In this document: in pieces, positions 1 to 11,556 of the stretch
How positions within the stretch are numbered: the first letter of the stretch is position 1
Layout of the letters: each line of letters starts with the position of its first letter
Assembly (NCBI GenBank): GCA_030248225.1
Contig: JASANE010028402.1
Span: forward strand, 1 to 64,000
Origin: Trileptium ribeirensis
Lineage: Eukaryota > Nematoda > Enoplea > Enoplida > Thoracostomopsidae
Direction: 5' to 3'
Length of the DNA: 64,000 nt
The notes under the pieces: generated by a model
What the model saw: only the letters and a program-made list of their open reading frames with translations
Told to the model about the DNA's origin: nothing
Database searches by the model: none
Program-made: the position numbers and the translations under genes

Positions 1-1231
1 CGTCGAAGCGGCGTGTACCATTGCCAAACTGATTGCTACGATAGGGCTCGTTTGAGCCTCCTGAGCGATTAGGCTGGGCTCCACGCTGTACATAGCTGGA
101 GACATATACATCGACAGGCTGCTGCCTTTGCGCTACGGCACCTGCTGGTTCTGGCGGAGGGTATGCCAACATCGGGCAATAGCGAGCATAGTGACCATTC
201 TGGCCACAACGGAAGCAATTTACTAAAGGCATCTGCGGACGCGGTGCTACTGGCTGCGAATTATTTGCGTACGGCTGCGCAAGCGCGTTCAACTGTTGCG
301 GGGCTCCTGCTCGGCGGTCGATTACATCGAGTAATCGGTTTATCGTATCATTATTAGCGTTACTTACACGGCGGTGATCCTCTAATACGGATTGAAGTTG
401 TGTGACCACTCCTTCTCCAGGTTCCTCGAGAAGAGCATTAACTGCCTTGGTAGGGCGCGGTTTACCTACTACTGCGGGGGTGTCCGGTTCAGGACAATCA
501 GATATCGTATCCTCGTATCGCTTAGCAACTTCTAACATATCACGAAAAGTGGTACATTCATGAATTTGGTTCAACACTTGTCTACGTAATTCTACACGTA
601 AGCCTCTCTGGAAAAATTTACGAAGCAGCGAATCCCTCTGTGGAGGGTCAACATCAGGGAATGCTCGGTCACACAACTTTTGCAATTCTAAGCCATATAT
701 TGCGACTGTTTCCTCGGCACCTTGCTTCCTAGTGCAAAGGCCAGCTAGCGATTTCTCTGGGCGGCGCGAAGAAGAAAATAAGAAGCGTAAATTATAAACC
801 AGACCGTCAAAGGTTCGTCGTTGAGCTGGGGTTAGGCCTGCATAGGCTTCTCGAGCAGGTCCCCTCAGTAGTGCGGGTATACATGTTAACTTTTGTTCAT
901 CACTCCAATTGTTGGCACTAGCCAATCGATTGAACATTCGAATCCAATCTTCAAAATCCTGACCTCCAGGTTTTCCTTCAAAGGTCGGCATATCACGAAG
1001 GGGTATTATGGTTGTCGCAGAGGCGCGTTTAACAAGGTGGTGCAACAGGGCACCTAGAGTATCTTTCGAGGGATCGGGGAGAGGCGGTAAATCTCCATTA
1101 TTGCCTTCTGGTAGAGGCGGGTTATGGGTTCTTCCAAAAGCAAGATCATTAGCAGGGTTATTAAAAAGATTATCGTCCGGTTCTACGTATTCTCCGAGAT
1201 CAGTCATTGGGTATTCTTGTCGGTTCGCCAT
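1..1231 (-). CDS. gag: LTR retrotransposon Gag polyprotein (Ty3/Gypsy-like), partial, open at the window edge
   Basis: The minus strand is open for 410 codons from an ATG at 1231-1229 to the window edge. The protein begins MANRQEYPMTD. Residues about 80-190 resemble the retrotransposon Gag (capsid) domain, with FEGKPGGQDFEDWIRMF followed by LRGPAREAYAGL. Near residues 337-350 there is a zinc knuckle, CFRCGQNGHYARYC, which is the C-X2-C-X4-H-X4-C pattern used to bind RNA. Basic and Gln/Pro-rich sequence follows. Gag proteins of this kind assemble cytoplasmic particles that package the element RNA. No stop or frameshift interrupts the frame, unlike every other transposon frame in the window, so this copy may be young. 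Protease, reverse transcriptase and integrase would lie left of the window. Ty3/Gypsy is preferred over Copia or BEL/Pao from the style of the Gag domain, but pol would be needed to decide. Confidence 0.88.
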   Translation of the reverse strand, partial: MANRQEYPMTDLGEYVEPDDNLFNNPANDLAFGRTHNPPLPEGNNGDLPPLPDPSKDTLGALLHHLVKRASATTIIPLRDMPTFEGKPGGQDFEDWIRMFNRLASANNWSDEQKLTCIPALLRGPAREAYAGLTPAQRRTFDGLVYNLRFLFSSSRRPEKSLAGLCTRKQGAEETVAIYGLELQKLCDRAFPDVDPPQRDSLLRKFFQRGLRVELRRQVLNQIHECTTFRDMLEVAKRYEDTISDCPEPDTPAVVGKPRPTKAVNALLEEPGEGVVTQLQSVLEDHRRVSNANNDTINRLLDVIDRRAGAPQQLNALAQPYANNSQPVAPRPQMPLVNCFRCGQNGHYARYCPMLAYPPPEPAGAVAQRQQPVDVYVSSYVQRGAQPNRSGGSNEPYRSNQFGNGTRRFD

Positions 1232-1789
1232 CGAAAGTTATCTATTTCAACTCAAAATTTTATAATTTCCTTTTAGTTGATATCGAGTTCTCGAAAATAC
1301 AGACACTACTCTTTAAAATTTTGACCTACTCACTTCAAAACTCTGGCCCGTTCACTAGAAATTCGCACAAATATCAGTACCTTACAAAACGAAAAATACG
1401 CAACAACAATTATACTATAATGATAATTCGCAAAAGTTTACAGCGTCCCAGTCCGGCGACAATAGTGTTCTTCGGTTCCACGAGCGTTTCCACTAGCGTT
1501 CGAGGTCGGTACGGTACAACACCAGCGACTCGATTGGCGATTCTCGGTCGGTGACGCTATTACGATTGTCTCGTTGGTTGAATCGAAGCGACTGTTGATT
1601 GGCGGCGACTTTTCGATATTACGGCGCGGCTACTCCCATATATCGCGATTACGGCGTTGATTGAATTGACGCGGCGGTCGATTGACTGCAATTTTCTGAT
1701 AGATACGGCGCGGCACTCCCAGCGATTTATCGATGTAGTAGTTTACAGGGTCGCAACTAGTGCTGGCGACCGATTGCAATAGTTCTAGT

Positions 1790-2045
1790 CCTTTATAAAT
1801 ATAGACGAATCCGATAACCCAATTAGTATAACCAGTATCCCAGGTTGATGCAACCGATAACCCAGTTATTACTATAGCCAATAACTAAATAATACCAGCC
1901 TACTAACCCAAATTTTTATCACCGATAACCCACGTATTGTTATTACTAATTTTATTAATATGACCAATTAACCCAATTAATAAGACCAGTAACCCGATTA
2001 TTAAGACCAGTTGACCAGATTCGTACCACTAGTGTCCCGATTAGT
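1790..2045. repeat. Degenerate short tandem repeat in the retrotransposon leader
   Basis: A unit of roughly 20-25 bases containing the minus-strand core TTGGGTTAYTGGT recurs about eight times with irregular spacing. Examples lie near 1810, 1860, 1925, 1970 and 1990. It is followed at 2066-2205 by three copies of a separate repeat of about 46 bases containing AACGAATTTsAGTCCGAAT. Confidence 0.6.
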
Positions 2046-2644
2046 GTTCCTGGATATTTGGCGGCGGCTCAGTAATGTAACGAATTTCAGTCCGAATCGA
2101 TGATTGATGACGGCTCAATAATATAACGAATTTGAGTCCGAATAGATGACTGGCGACGACTCAATAGGATAGCGAAATCGAGTCCGTAAGAATCAATTAA
2201 TAGAATCGACGACAATTCACAATACAGACGTACTATAATAGTTTAATAAATTATTATTACTCGAGTAAGGGTTAATGAGTTAAGTGCCTAAAATACTGGT
2301 CCCCCTCTGGGGGTCGCTCCTCCGGGCCGAACCTCTTGGCTCGTGGTTAAATCGTTCCTTTTCCGCACGGGCGGTTACACATGTACACGGGTACATCCAC
2401 ATAATGGTACAACAACACTTTCAATGACAATACGACATAACGATCATATGACAATCATAACAATACCTAGACTCCGATTAGCATCATCCTTGGTCATGCA
2501 CTTGAACTCTTACACTATATATATATACTTCCAACTTATGGTCACTTTGTATGTATGCGAGAGGTCACTCTTATCCAAAATATTTCCTAGATCGAGTAAA
2601 CGAGTAAAATTTACTTAAAACGTATGGTTGGAACGAACAAATTT

Positions 2645-2668
2645 TGTTCTCACGGCGTGGCCCCCACT
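2645..2668 (-). promoter_or_regulatory. Candidate primer-binding site next to the LTR
   Basis: On the minus strand the LTR ends ATTATTACA. Two bases later comes TGGGGGCCACGCCGTGAG, the expected position and TGG start of a primer-binding site for reverse transcription. I do not recognise the matching tRNA 3' end, so a rarer tRNA or self-priming is possible. The call rests on position and the TGG start. Confidence 0.45.
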
Positions 2669-4773
2669 TGTAATAATATCGACGTGACGCTGCTGCATTA
2701 CGCACTTCCCAAACGTAATGCCCATACGACCCCGGCTATCGTGACTTAAAGGGCGGACCTGATGGGTTTCAATTACGCGAATGTCTTTTCCCACGCGAGT
2801 CAGGCCCAAGAAATGACGGAGCTTAGCAAGCCGCAGGAGCGCTTCACAGGATGTGTTCTGATCCTGCCGGACGGGTTGCGCACGTAGTCTACGAGGTACT
2901 ACCTTTGAGGTCCCCAGGGAGGTCGGCTCCGTCACCTGCTCACAGGCCAAAGAGACCGTACCACTATTCCCTATCCACGTCCAAACCCGGGAAGTGTAAG
3001 ATTCTTTCTGACTTTCTAAAAATGGCAATTTACTTAGTTTTACTTTAGCCAGTGGCCCCCACTAGGGTCCGACAAATCCCTAGACGCTTAACGTCGGATC
3101 CGCGCGTATCTAAATTTCTTATTTTGGGTGCTCAGCGTGAGTTTATGAATCTTTCGGTGTCTGAATCGCACCAGTTGTACCTATACAACAACAATAATTA
3201 AGTAGTAAATTAATTTGTAATCGGCGAGTCACGCTGAGGTTTGCTTCTTCGATGCGCGTGTCAAACCTGAACGTGGGTCGTCGATTTGGGGTGACGGATT
3301 TCAAACCCCTTCAATTCCTATCGCTACTACGGGTCAACAAAACACTTGTACAATGCGGGTTTTCAGTGAGCTTTTATTGATGAGTTGCACAAAACTTATG
3401 GGTACATTGACAGATACATACTGTACGGGCAGATACAATAGCGTTATGTCACATTTATAGCACGCTAGTGCGCAATGAGCAGAGCATCGATTGGGGAGGG
3501 TTGCGGAGTCATCGCCTTTTTCAGTGAACTCTCACAGCTGAGTCAAAACACCGCATATACTGTGAAGCCTTATCTCATGACAGCTGCGCTTACCTTACTC
3601 ATGAAAAACAGTAGTGGGTCAGATGAAAATCAGTACTGGTGGGTGCTACGGTTAGTTATCGACATAATGAAGGCGCCATCGAAATAACTATTTGCTCAGT
3701 ACTACATTCGCTAACAGGATTGGGTACTCCGACACAACGACGATAGGTTCGGGTAAGCGAAAGGCGGGACGAGGCGGGGATACGGGGCTGAGCGTGCAAC
3801 TGGACGTTTGCGAGACTTCATCTTGCTCATGTAAATCACAAAACTATGGTACATCATGATCGGTTACTTATTTTCGCAGTTAGTAGCGATGAGGTTAACC
3901 TACGACAACATAACACAACAATGGATACAACAATGCTTAAGGATACCATGACAAGAGTATAAAATATTCCTCGGTACGACTCCTGAATTCTATGATGCGA
4001 CAGTGGTGCGGTACCAAATTTTCTTTCCTACTCGCACACATACATACGTTTGAAAGTGACCTTATACAATTTGTAATGGAGCTTCTAAATATCGCTGATT
4101 TATTTTCTATGCGATTACTCTGCGAACTTGAGGCCCTAATTATACTTGATCTTTGGTCCAGGACATTACAAAAACAGACGTTTCGAATACACCAACCCAA
4201 GCGATAACAGCAGAGAAAAGGAACGATTAGGCGGGCTTGCCTTTCGAACACAGGGTCCCGGTAGACTGAGCTCGGGACTTAATTTTGAGCATTTCCTAGT
4301 GCGAAACTTGGTTCAATTTACTACGCGGGCTGTACCTTACATTATAATTAAAACGAGTAGTGTTAGCGACGGGATTTCGTGGACCATCGGCGTCGATCTA
4401 ATGGTGCAAAAATCTATGTTATTTTGATTTAAAAACGTTCCTAAACTAGTAATATTTGATGCTGAAATTTAACTGTTACTTCGAGCAATTTCTGCTCGAC
4501 GCAACGAGGCGATAAACAGAGGCCCCGGTTGTCAGGTCAACCGTGGCCAATTTTCTAGCTTAATCTTACTCAATTTGGCTGCTTAAATTGTTCGGTCCGC
4601 AATTTTAAGCAGGTTTCTGAGCACAGCTCGATTTGGGCTGGAGGGGTCTTTTGACTCCCAATAACTTCTCAATTTGGTGCTATTTCTCAGTGCAATTTTG
4701 CACAGGGACAGAACTCGACCTTTCGAATCAATTTTCTTGGACCGGGTCAGCGTGTCCTCATAAAAATGGTCCG

Positions 4774-4789
4774 TCGGGCCAAGGCCCGA
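4774..4789. other. Conserved hairpin inside the giant LTR
   Basis: TCGGGCCAAGGCCCGA is a perfect 7-bp stem with a 2-base loop. The equivalent positions in other copies are 23595-23612, 53282-53297 and, imperfectly, 49126-49141. The stem bases differ between copies while pairing is largely kept, which suggests a selected structure. Confidence 0.6.
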
Positions 4790-5129
4790 TAGACTCGATG
4801 TCGTATTTAGCGACTTCGATAATCTTGAAATTTAAAATGTTTCCATTAGTAACGTTACTTATCAACACTAGGGAAATTAATATTTTCCCTTGCCTAACCA
4901 AAACGTGTGGCAAAGCAAGACCAAAACAGACTTACGAAAATAGTCTGAATTAGGAAATTTGAACTGCAATCTGAGCAACGGTTGTGCGGGTCGGATTTAG
5001 TTTGAACGGGCCACGGCTTTGCCGGGCTCAATAGCTTAAACGAAAGGCCTACTGGGCCTCTATATCTACAAGAAAAATCGTTAAACTTCCTGGAACAGAT
5101 GTCCAGATATTAATGTGTAAAGTCCGGGA

Positions 5130-5830
5130 AAAAACGGACCATTATCGGGCCATCGGGTTTATAATTCTAACATAACAAAGTTGAATCTTGTGATTGCATT
5201 CGAAAGTAAACATGCCTACAAAGAAACTGCGAGACTTTCACCAAGATTCCTGGAGAGAACCTTGAGATATTTTAATTTCCATCTGGAACCTACATTTTTA
5301 GTTGGGGTTAGGCCACTTCGAGGCCGTCGGGTTTATATTTCTAAGGCGAAATTGACGAGTTATAGAATCCTATTTACGGGATAGACATTATCACGAAGAA
5401 ACTGCCAAGGTTTCAGCAAAATTCTTGGAGAAAAACTTGAAATATTTCGATTCTAATCTTAATTTTACATTTTGGTGGGGGTTAGGCCTTTTCAAGGTCG
5501 TCGGGTTTGGGGTTCCGACTCGAAATCGAAGTGTTTTATAATCCTATCCGTTAGTAGGCAATGCTCCGAAGAAACTGCCAAGGTTCCAGCAAGATGGCTG
5601 GAGTAAATCCGAAGATATTTAAATTTTAACATTACGATGGGAACGTGTCCCTTTTAGAGTTATCGGGTTTAAGTTTCTGGCTCGATATTTGAACGTTTTA
5701 AAACTCGAAGCTGCGATTCGGATCCTCCTAGAGGTCCGGATAAAATTTTAGCCAAACTCTTGGGTAAGTTCTCGAAATATGTCAAATTTCTATCGAAGTG
5801 AGCCGAGTCGCTCACGGGGCTTTGTCTCAG
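5130..5830. repeat. Tandem repeat of about 175 bp within the giant LTR
   Basis: Units beginning CGAAGAAACTGCC or close variants start near 5219, 5394 and 5569, giving a period of about 175 bases. Partial units flank them on both sides. Each unit also carries GGTTAGGCC and a GTCGGGTTT motif. Divergence between units is substantial, so the array is old or tolerant of change. Confidence 0.75.
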
Positions 5831-6699
5831 TGTGCCTGTTTGTGGTCCAGCATAAAATTTTAACAAACTGGCGTTGCGCATGACATCATTGTCTTGTTAA
5901 CAAAACTTGCACAGGTTCCTACTGTAAGTTGACGCAAAATACTAGAAAATTCCTACTAACAGAGCCAAGCATGAACGGACAAACTCTTGTCCATAGCAAT
6001 CATAAACCGCTTAAAATCTCGAAAACCACCGCTGGCAAACCATAAATAAACCATACACGCGCATGCATGACCATGGATGATTCGGAGTCCCAATAGAAAT
6101 TTCCGATCAAAAAGACGTTTTATTTAACCTCGGTCAGCTCAGATAATGTTGTCCTAATTCCTAGCTCATCTCAGGAAACCATGTAAAAATACTCGTCGCG
6201 AGTGTCGCGCCCGTTTGTGTCCTAACTCATAGACCGAGGGAGGTCCAGTACGACTTTGGCTACCGAATTACTATGTCTGAGCCTTCGGGTCGGCGGGACA
6301 AGCTAGGACGGACAGGGCTATCATGTAAACAGGAGTGTGGAATGGGAGGCCATGAAGACTTAGGCTAAAAGTTGATCAATGCGAACTATTCACTCCTACC
6401 TTGACTATCCTCAGGACTAATCCTATCTCATACCGGTACTGTCCCGTGGTTAACCTACGCCTCCCCGTCCACACTTACATCTTTGTATCCTTTGACTCGG
6501 CGTCCATCGCGGGTGTCCGTCCAACCATAGAAGTAACCAACGAAAACCATATGAACAGAAAAACACACTTGAATCCGTCGTAATAATGAAAGCGACAGAG
6601 ACGGCCTGCAAAACGACCGAACTCTGCGCTGCCGCAGTCGTACTGAACTCCCTTTTGTTTACGCGTTGCTGCTTTTATACTCGGAATTCAAATTTTCGA

Positions 6700-7660
6700 A
6701 TTTTCAAATTTCGTGGCCGTTAAAGTGCTTATTCAGCACTTTTGGCCGATTTTTTGATCTAATATTGCTTAATTGAATAAATATTCTTATCGGACGCATT
6801 CCGATCATATTTTAATAAATTTTCTGTCCGATCTTTATATAAAATTTATATAACTTATAAGATTTACGACCCTGTTTACTACAACTTTATATAAAACTTA
6901 TACTGCTTAGTATAAATCTCTAAATAAAACTGAACTACTTTCCTGAAACTTCTACACGAAACGAGTTTAAATTTCAAATTATGAACCCAAGCTATATTAA
7001 ACCCTATACTTTATAGTAAATTTATATGAAATTCATTTGTCCGCTAACAATAAACATTTCTTGTTTGCTCAGCGGTCCTGCCTTTGATGGTCCACGTTAA
7101 TTCAGATTTCCAAGTAATATTCGTATCCGCTGCATCTACACCCCCCTTCAACTCTATAAAACTCTTTTAAATTGGTATACACTTCCAGAAACTTTAGTAC
7201 ACAACTGATTCAGACTTCATATTATAAGCCATCCGCTCTTAACAAACCACCAGCTTCATATCAGCATCGTGCCACTTTGGAGCTGCTGCTTTACAAAATT
7301 TATATAAAACCGCCGGCTTAATACAAACGTTTATAACTTTATACACGTGGCCGTCAGACTCGGCTGATATGAAATTCCTCTAAGCTTCTATGAAACTTCC
7401 AAATATATATAAACTTTGTGCTGCATTAATATAAAATTTATTCACTGCTTGATAGACAGGCCCAGCTAGCCTCCGTGATATTAAGTTTATTAAAAGTGGA
7501 TACCGAGTCAAAATCAAAGTTCATATGCGAACTGCCAGTCCGATGGAGAAAAGCTTAGCGCGACGTGTACGACAAATTGTAACGCCCAGTATCCGAGCGG
7601 CTAACAGCTTTTGTACAAACGCACTATTAGCTGATTTATTTACTTAGCACTAACATTAAC
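6700..7660. other. AT-rich block of the giant LTR
   Basis: This interval is rich in TTTATATAAA-like words and has no significant frame. A similar block occupies the same place in the second copy (25740-26240), and related AT-rich pieces occur at 41317-41400 and 51900-52035 in inverted copies. Confidence 0.55.
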
Positions 7661-8733
7661 TTAATATTAATACTTATTTATTTTATATAAATACCTGGGA
7701 AAAGACACGCAGCTTGTGTAAACGAAAGAAAGAAAAAAGCGAGGGCGAAGGGGTAAAAAGAGGGTAGGGGGTTCCTGGGTAATGGCCGGAGTACCAAACT
7801 AGACTCGGTTTCGGACTCAGCATGTCCGACCGAGCAAAATGATGTGTAACAGGACCGTATTCGGTGTACAGGGGAAAAAATAAGCTCTTGGGGGAGGGTC
7901 CATGTCAAATTTTCTCCGGTTAGGGTGTTTTAAACGATTCCCCTGGGTTCGGGGTACACTTTCCTGGGATGTTTTATATATATTTGGGTTAGTCCTGATA
8001 CGGGGAATCTAATGAGGGGTGACACGCCTGTCGGGGCGTTAGTTTAAAATCTCCATATGGGGTACCCAAAAGTGGGCGTAGCGAGACCCGTCCGGGCTCG
8101 AATTAAAGCCTCGGGTCTGGGGATTCTAACGATACTAGGTATATAGTTTTGTGACCAATATTCATTGAATTATTTAATTAAATGTGTTCAAGCCGTTTAC
8201 GTACATATTGATCTGTCCCTAAGTTCGTGGATCCGGGTCGGATTTCCACGAAACCGGTCTCATTCGAAAGACCGTCAACTTATCTATAAGAAATGTTAGA
8301 TACAAAATTTCGGAATTCCCAACGGTTCCGGAGTTATGAACCGGAGCCGACGTTTTCGGTAACAAATTTGCCTAAATTTCTAACTTTCATTTCTTATCTC
8401 AACCAGCGCGAATGAACGCTGGTAAATAATATTTCGTGAAACCTAGCAAATTACCAGTGTAGCGAGCACTGGTAAATTTTATATTTTCGGTTTCCTCTTA
8501 TAATTTACAGATAATTTTCTCAATTGCGGTTCGCGTTCGGGCGGACAGCCACATTTTTGTGGTCCTCATTCGTGAGGACGGTCGTGACGGGTGTCCGTCA
8601 CGGCCAGTCATTTCAAATAACAATTTAGAATAAACTTTGCGGTCCTACCACGCGGGGTAGGGCAATTCCTACGTAGATGTTCATTCTGGATTCAGCGAGG
8701 GAGTCGTACCATCCTACAATTCTTCTACAAATC

Positions 8734-8761
8734 GAGTATGGCAAGGGCTCGCCATACTCGC
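8734..8761. other. Strong hairpin in the LTR block near its outer end
   Basis: CGAGTATGGC at 8734 pairs with GCCATACTCG ending at 8761, a perfect 10-bp stem around an 8-base loop. In the other copies nearby hairpins with the stem CATGCGA/TCGCATG occur at about 27503 and 50664; whether these are positionally equivalent is not certain. Confidence 0.5.
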
Positions 8762-9937
8762 ATTCTGCACTTATAAAATACCCATTTGCAAGCGCGCAAA
8801 TCCCTAAAATTCCTTCGAAAAACATGTCAAATTGGTTACTTTCCATCACTCGTAACTCTAACCTAAAAGTACAACAATACAACAGGTATGGCAAACATGG
8901 TACGTAATATCATAGTACAATGCAGGCGCTTTTATGGCCTGATCAACCCGGTAAAACAGTATAAATATAATACGAAATGATCATGAAATAGTATGCAATG
9001 GTAACAATAGGGCGGCGCTTTTATGGCCTTGAATTGCACCAACGAACGGCATGAATATATACAACAATGATATATAACTGGTTAACACTTTACGTCCCAA
9101 TCGATTTGTACCTGAAAACATGTATAGACAACAACATCGATCCAACTGTACTCAACAATATGATACGGTTATGGCAACATATATAAAAACGTGCCTTTAT
9201 GGCCATCAAACGTATTACAGAATGATATCAATGGTACGTAATTTAAGTATATACAGATGATGCCTTTATGGCCAACAATAATATGATAGAAATCATGATA
9301 ATGCCAATAGATATATATATCAAAGCGTGCCATGAGGGCACTACAATCAATGTATATAGATGGATATGGACACCTGTATATACGGTTACAATTTCTCGCC
9401 GATTATCCATCCCAGAAATACCAATAACGATACCCCTCTTGATCAAAACAACGTCGGCGGTGCAGGCCGAAATACCGAAAATACGCGTCGGTTACATAGC
9501 GGGACTCTTTGAAACTAATTACTCCGTTTGCCTACGTATCAATATAAATGGTGTGATTGAATTTGTTCCCATTACGTATATACATATATACCTTGATTTC
9601 AGTTCTGTTTCAATGTACCTGATAATTTCTGATTTGTTGTAACTATGCCCTTACATAACTGTATTGATCTTGCGAGTTATTTCGCTTACTGATTTACGTA
9701 TATGTGGTTCAGGGTTTGTGCCAGTTAGGCGGTTTAGATATGAGGTGACAACAGGGCTTTCATGGTCGATGGGTATGTATAGAGGAACTCAATATATATA
9801 TTTGCTTGTGATTAATTAATTCTGCTTACATAAATGTACGTATCGCGAGGCGAGGGTGGGTTCCTTACCCTTTCGGGCTATTCCCGTCGGGTGTGTTCCA
9901 GATTGGGGAGGTTTTGGTGACGGAATTCCGAAAAGTT

Positions 9938-10268
9938 GGCCACTATACACGCGGTCATGATTATTGGGGGAATTCAACTAAATGTTGACCGTTACACTAT
10001 GGACAGGATTTTTGGTATTCACTAAAATGTTGTCCATTATACGGTGGACGGGATTTTTTGTTATTCAAAAAATGTTGTCCATTATACTGTGGACATAATT
10101 ATTGGTGGTCGAAAAAATGTTACCATTGCACTGTGGTCAGATTTATTTTTGTTCGAAAAAATGTTGACCATTGGGGCGTGGTCAGATTTATTTTAAATGT
10201 TGACCATTATCGTGTGGTCAGGATTTTGGGTTTTCGATAAAAGTTTGCCATTAGGCTGTGGTCAGGAT
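9938..10268. repeat. Tandem array of about 46-bp units, each with an internal palindrome
   Basis: About seven or eight units follow the pattern ATGTTGwCCATTAT, a short spacer, GTGGwCAGGATTT. Each unit contains the half-sites TGwCCA and TGGwCA in inverted orientation, so every unit can fold back or bind a dimeric protein. In LTR sense (minus strand) the array lies just inside the beginning of the LTR, where U3 control elements usually sit. Single related units occur at the matching ends of copies near 28050 and 50150. Confidence 0.75.
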
Positions 10269-10304
10269 TATCCACCTCGTAACGATCCGTATGGATCTGT
10301 TACA

Positions 10305-11556
10305 CATGTATAATGATTGGGTTATCTCAGCTTGTGGGTAAAACATTTGTTTCTCTCAAAATATTAGTGTTTTTAGAATATTCGTAATGAATGCAACTGT
10401 CAAGTTCGTTTCAGTGTAATTGGTTTCGTCTACACTGTCAACTTTATAAACAGTACTTCTGTTACGACCCCGGTGGTTATGTTTTACAGTAATAATGTTA
10501 CCAATCTAAGCACTATACAGTTGTGGAAACGATTTAACACGCCACTCTTTTGTGATATTTATATCTTTTGCAAATTTTGTGAATATTGTAAGAATTTTTC
10601 GTAATTTAGTCTGTCGATTACTGTAAATTAATATATGATTCACTGCATTAATATAATTTTACATGGACCATTTTTGATTAATATTAATTAATAAACTGGT
10701 TTTTGGGAACATGCGTTTTTAAACATTATGCACTTGAAATGACTGTCGTATTTCGAACGAACACAAATGAACAAAGTTTATGTATCTGCTTTATGTAACT
10801 AATCTCAAACGAAGTTCGAACAGTTCTAGAACAAGTAAAGAAAGCATGCTGATGCTAAAAATGTTGAACACCTCTTGTATGAAATTCGTGTATCTTGTTA
10901 GCAAAATTAGGATTTTTTCAACGAACATCGAACTAACGCCCAGCCAACAGCGAACGAACAGCAGTCATTTCTGGCGAGCACTGTATATATAGCAAAAATA
11001 ATATAGAAAAATAATTGAAATTCATTTTTGGCTTGACTGCTACTCTGCGTTTGGGTTTTTGCAGCTATACAGTTTTGGATTAAGGTCGCTTCAGCAAGGT
11101 TTGTCAATAATGTATCGCGTGTGTTGCTATGCTGGCTTCTCAAAATTTATGGGGCGATTAATTATTCATGAACTGAGGAACTAAGCTATGAGGGCTGCTG
11201 TCTGATCCCGTGGTCAACAAATTGTAGCGGCCACCCGGTTCATACGATTTTGCTTTATATTTGTGATAGTTTCTGTTCAAACAGTGATGCGTTTCGGCAC
11301 TAACCATAAATTCAAGACAATATTTGCCACAAATTTCAATAAATATTAAAATGGAGTATTGCTTTCACTGTTCGAAAACTTGAATCACCTTTCATCTCGC
11401 TTATTTTGTTAGTAGTCAATACCTGAACCGGGGGGACTAAGTATGAGGGAGGATCCGGATAGCTGCACTCGTGGCAGTATGTATGATGTATAGTTAAGTC
11501 ATTTTAGCATTAGGAACAGCCCATTGGCTGTGTTTACTCTGTGACTAGTATTTCAG
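10305..11556. other. Non-coding sequence upstream of the first visible WDFY3 exon
   Basis: This is probably intron, because exon 1 continues a reading frame that must begin further left. I see no convincing exon, RNA gene or element end in it. Confidence 0.5.

Larger units (their letters stand above)
1232..2668 (-). other. Untranslated leader of the retrotransposon between gag and its LTR
   Basis: This 1.4-kb stretch separates the gag ATG from the terminal repeat and has no convincing frame. It contains two degenerate tandem arrays (about 1790-2045 and 2066-2205), a duplicated motif with the core GCCGCGCCGTA near 1625 and 1705 on the minus strand, and a GC-rich patch at 2298-2340. A long repetitive leader would suit packaging or translation signals, but that is inference. 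Confidence 0.6.
2669..10304 (-). mobile_element. Giant LTR (about 7.6 kb), 5' LTR of the gag-bearing retrotransposon
   Basis: The segment starts TGTAATAATATC and ends GATCTGTTACA on the + strand, so its ends form the short inverted repeat TGTAA/TTACA typical of LTRs. It lies directly beyond the candidate primer-binding site of the minus-strand gag element, in the correct polarity for a 5' LTR. The same ordered blocks recur at 21774-28130: a conserved block of about 1.5 kb, then a block with the TCGGGYC hairpin and 175-bp repeats, then a block near 6180-6700, then AT-rich DNA at 6700-7660, then a block ending in 46-bp repeats. There is no convincing protein-coding frame. Nested insertions inside this copy cannot be excluded, so its true unit length could be nearer the 6.4 kb of the second copy. 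Confidence 0.72.

Noticed and set aside
2615..3028. A 137-codon minus-strand frame in the LTR conserved block
   Set aside because: Equivalent positions in other LTR copies carry stops and frameshifts, and the composition (many Arg, Ser, His) matches a chance frame in GC-richer DNA.
8930..9300. Repeated GCCTTTATGGCC-like words, considered as a CRISPR-like or regulatory array
   Set aside because: Spacing and unit sequence are irregular and the host is eukaryotic; they are part of the LTR terminal block, with similar words in its other copies.
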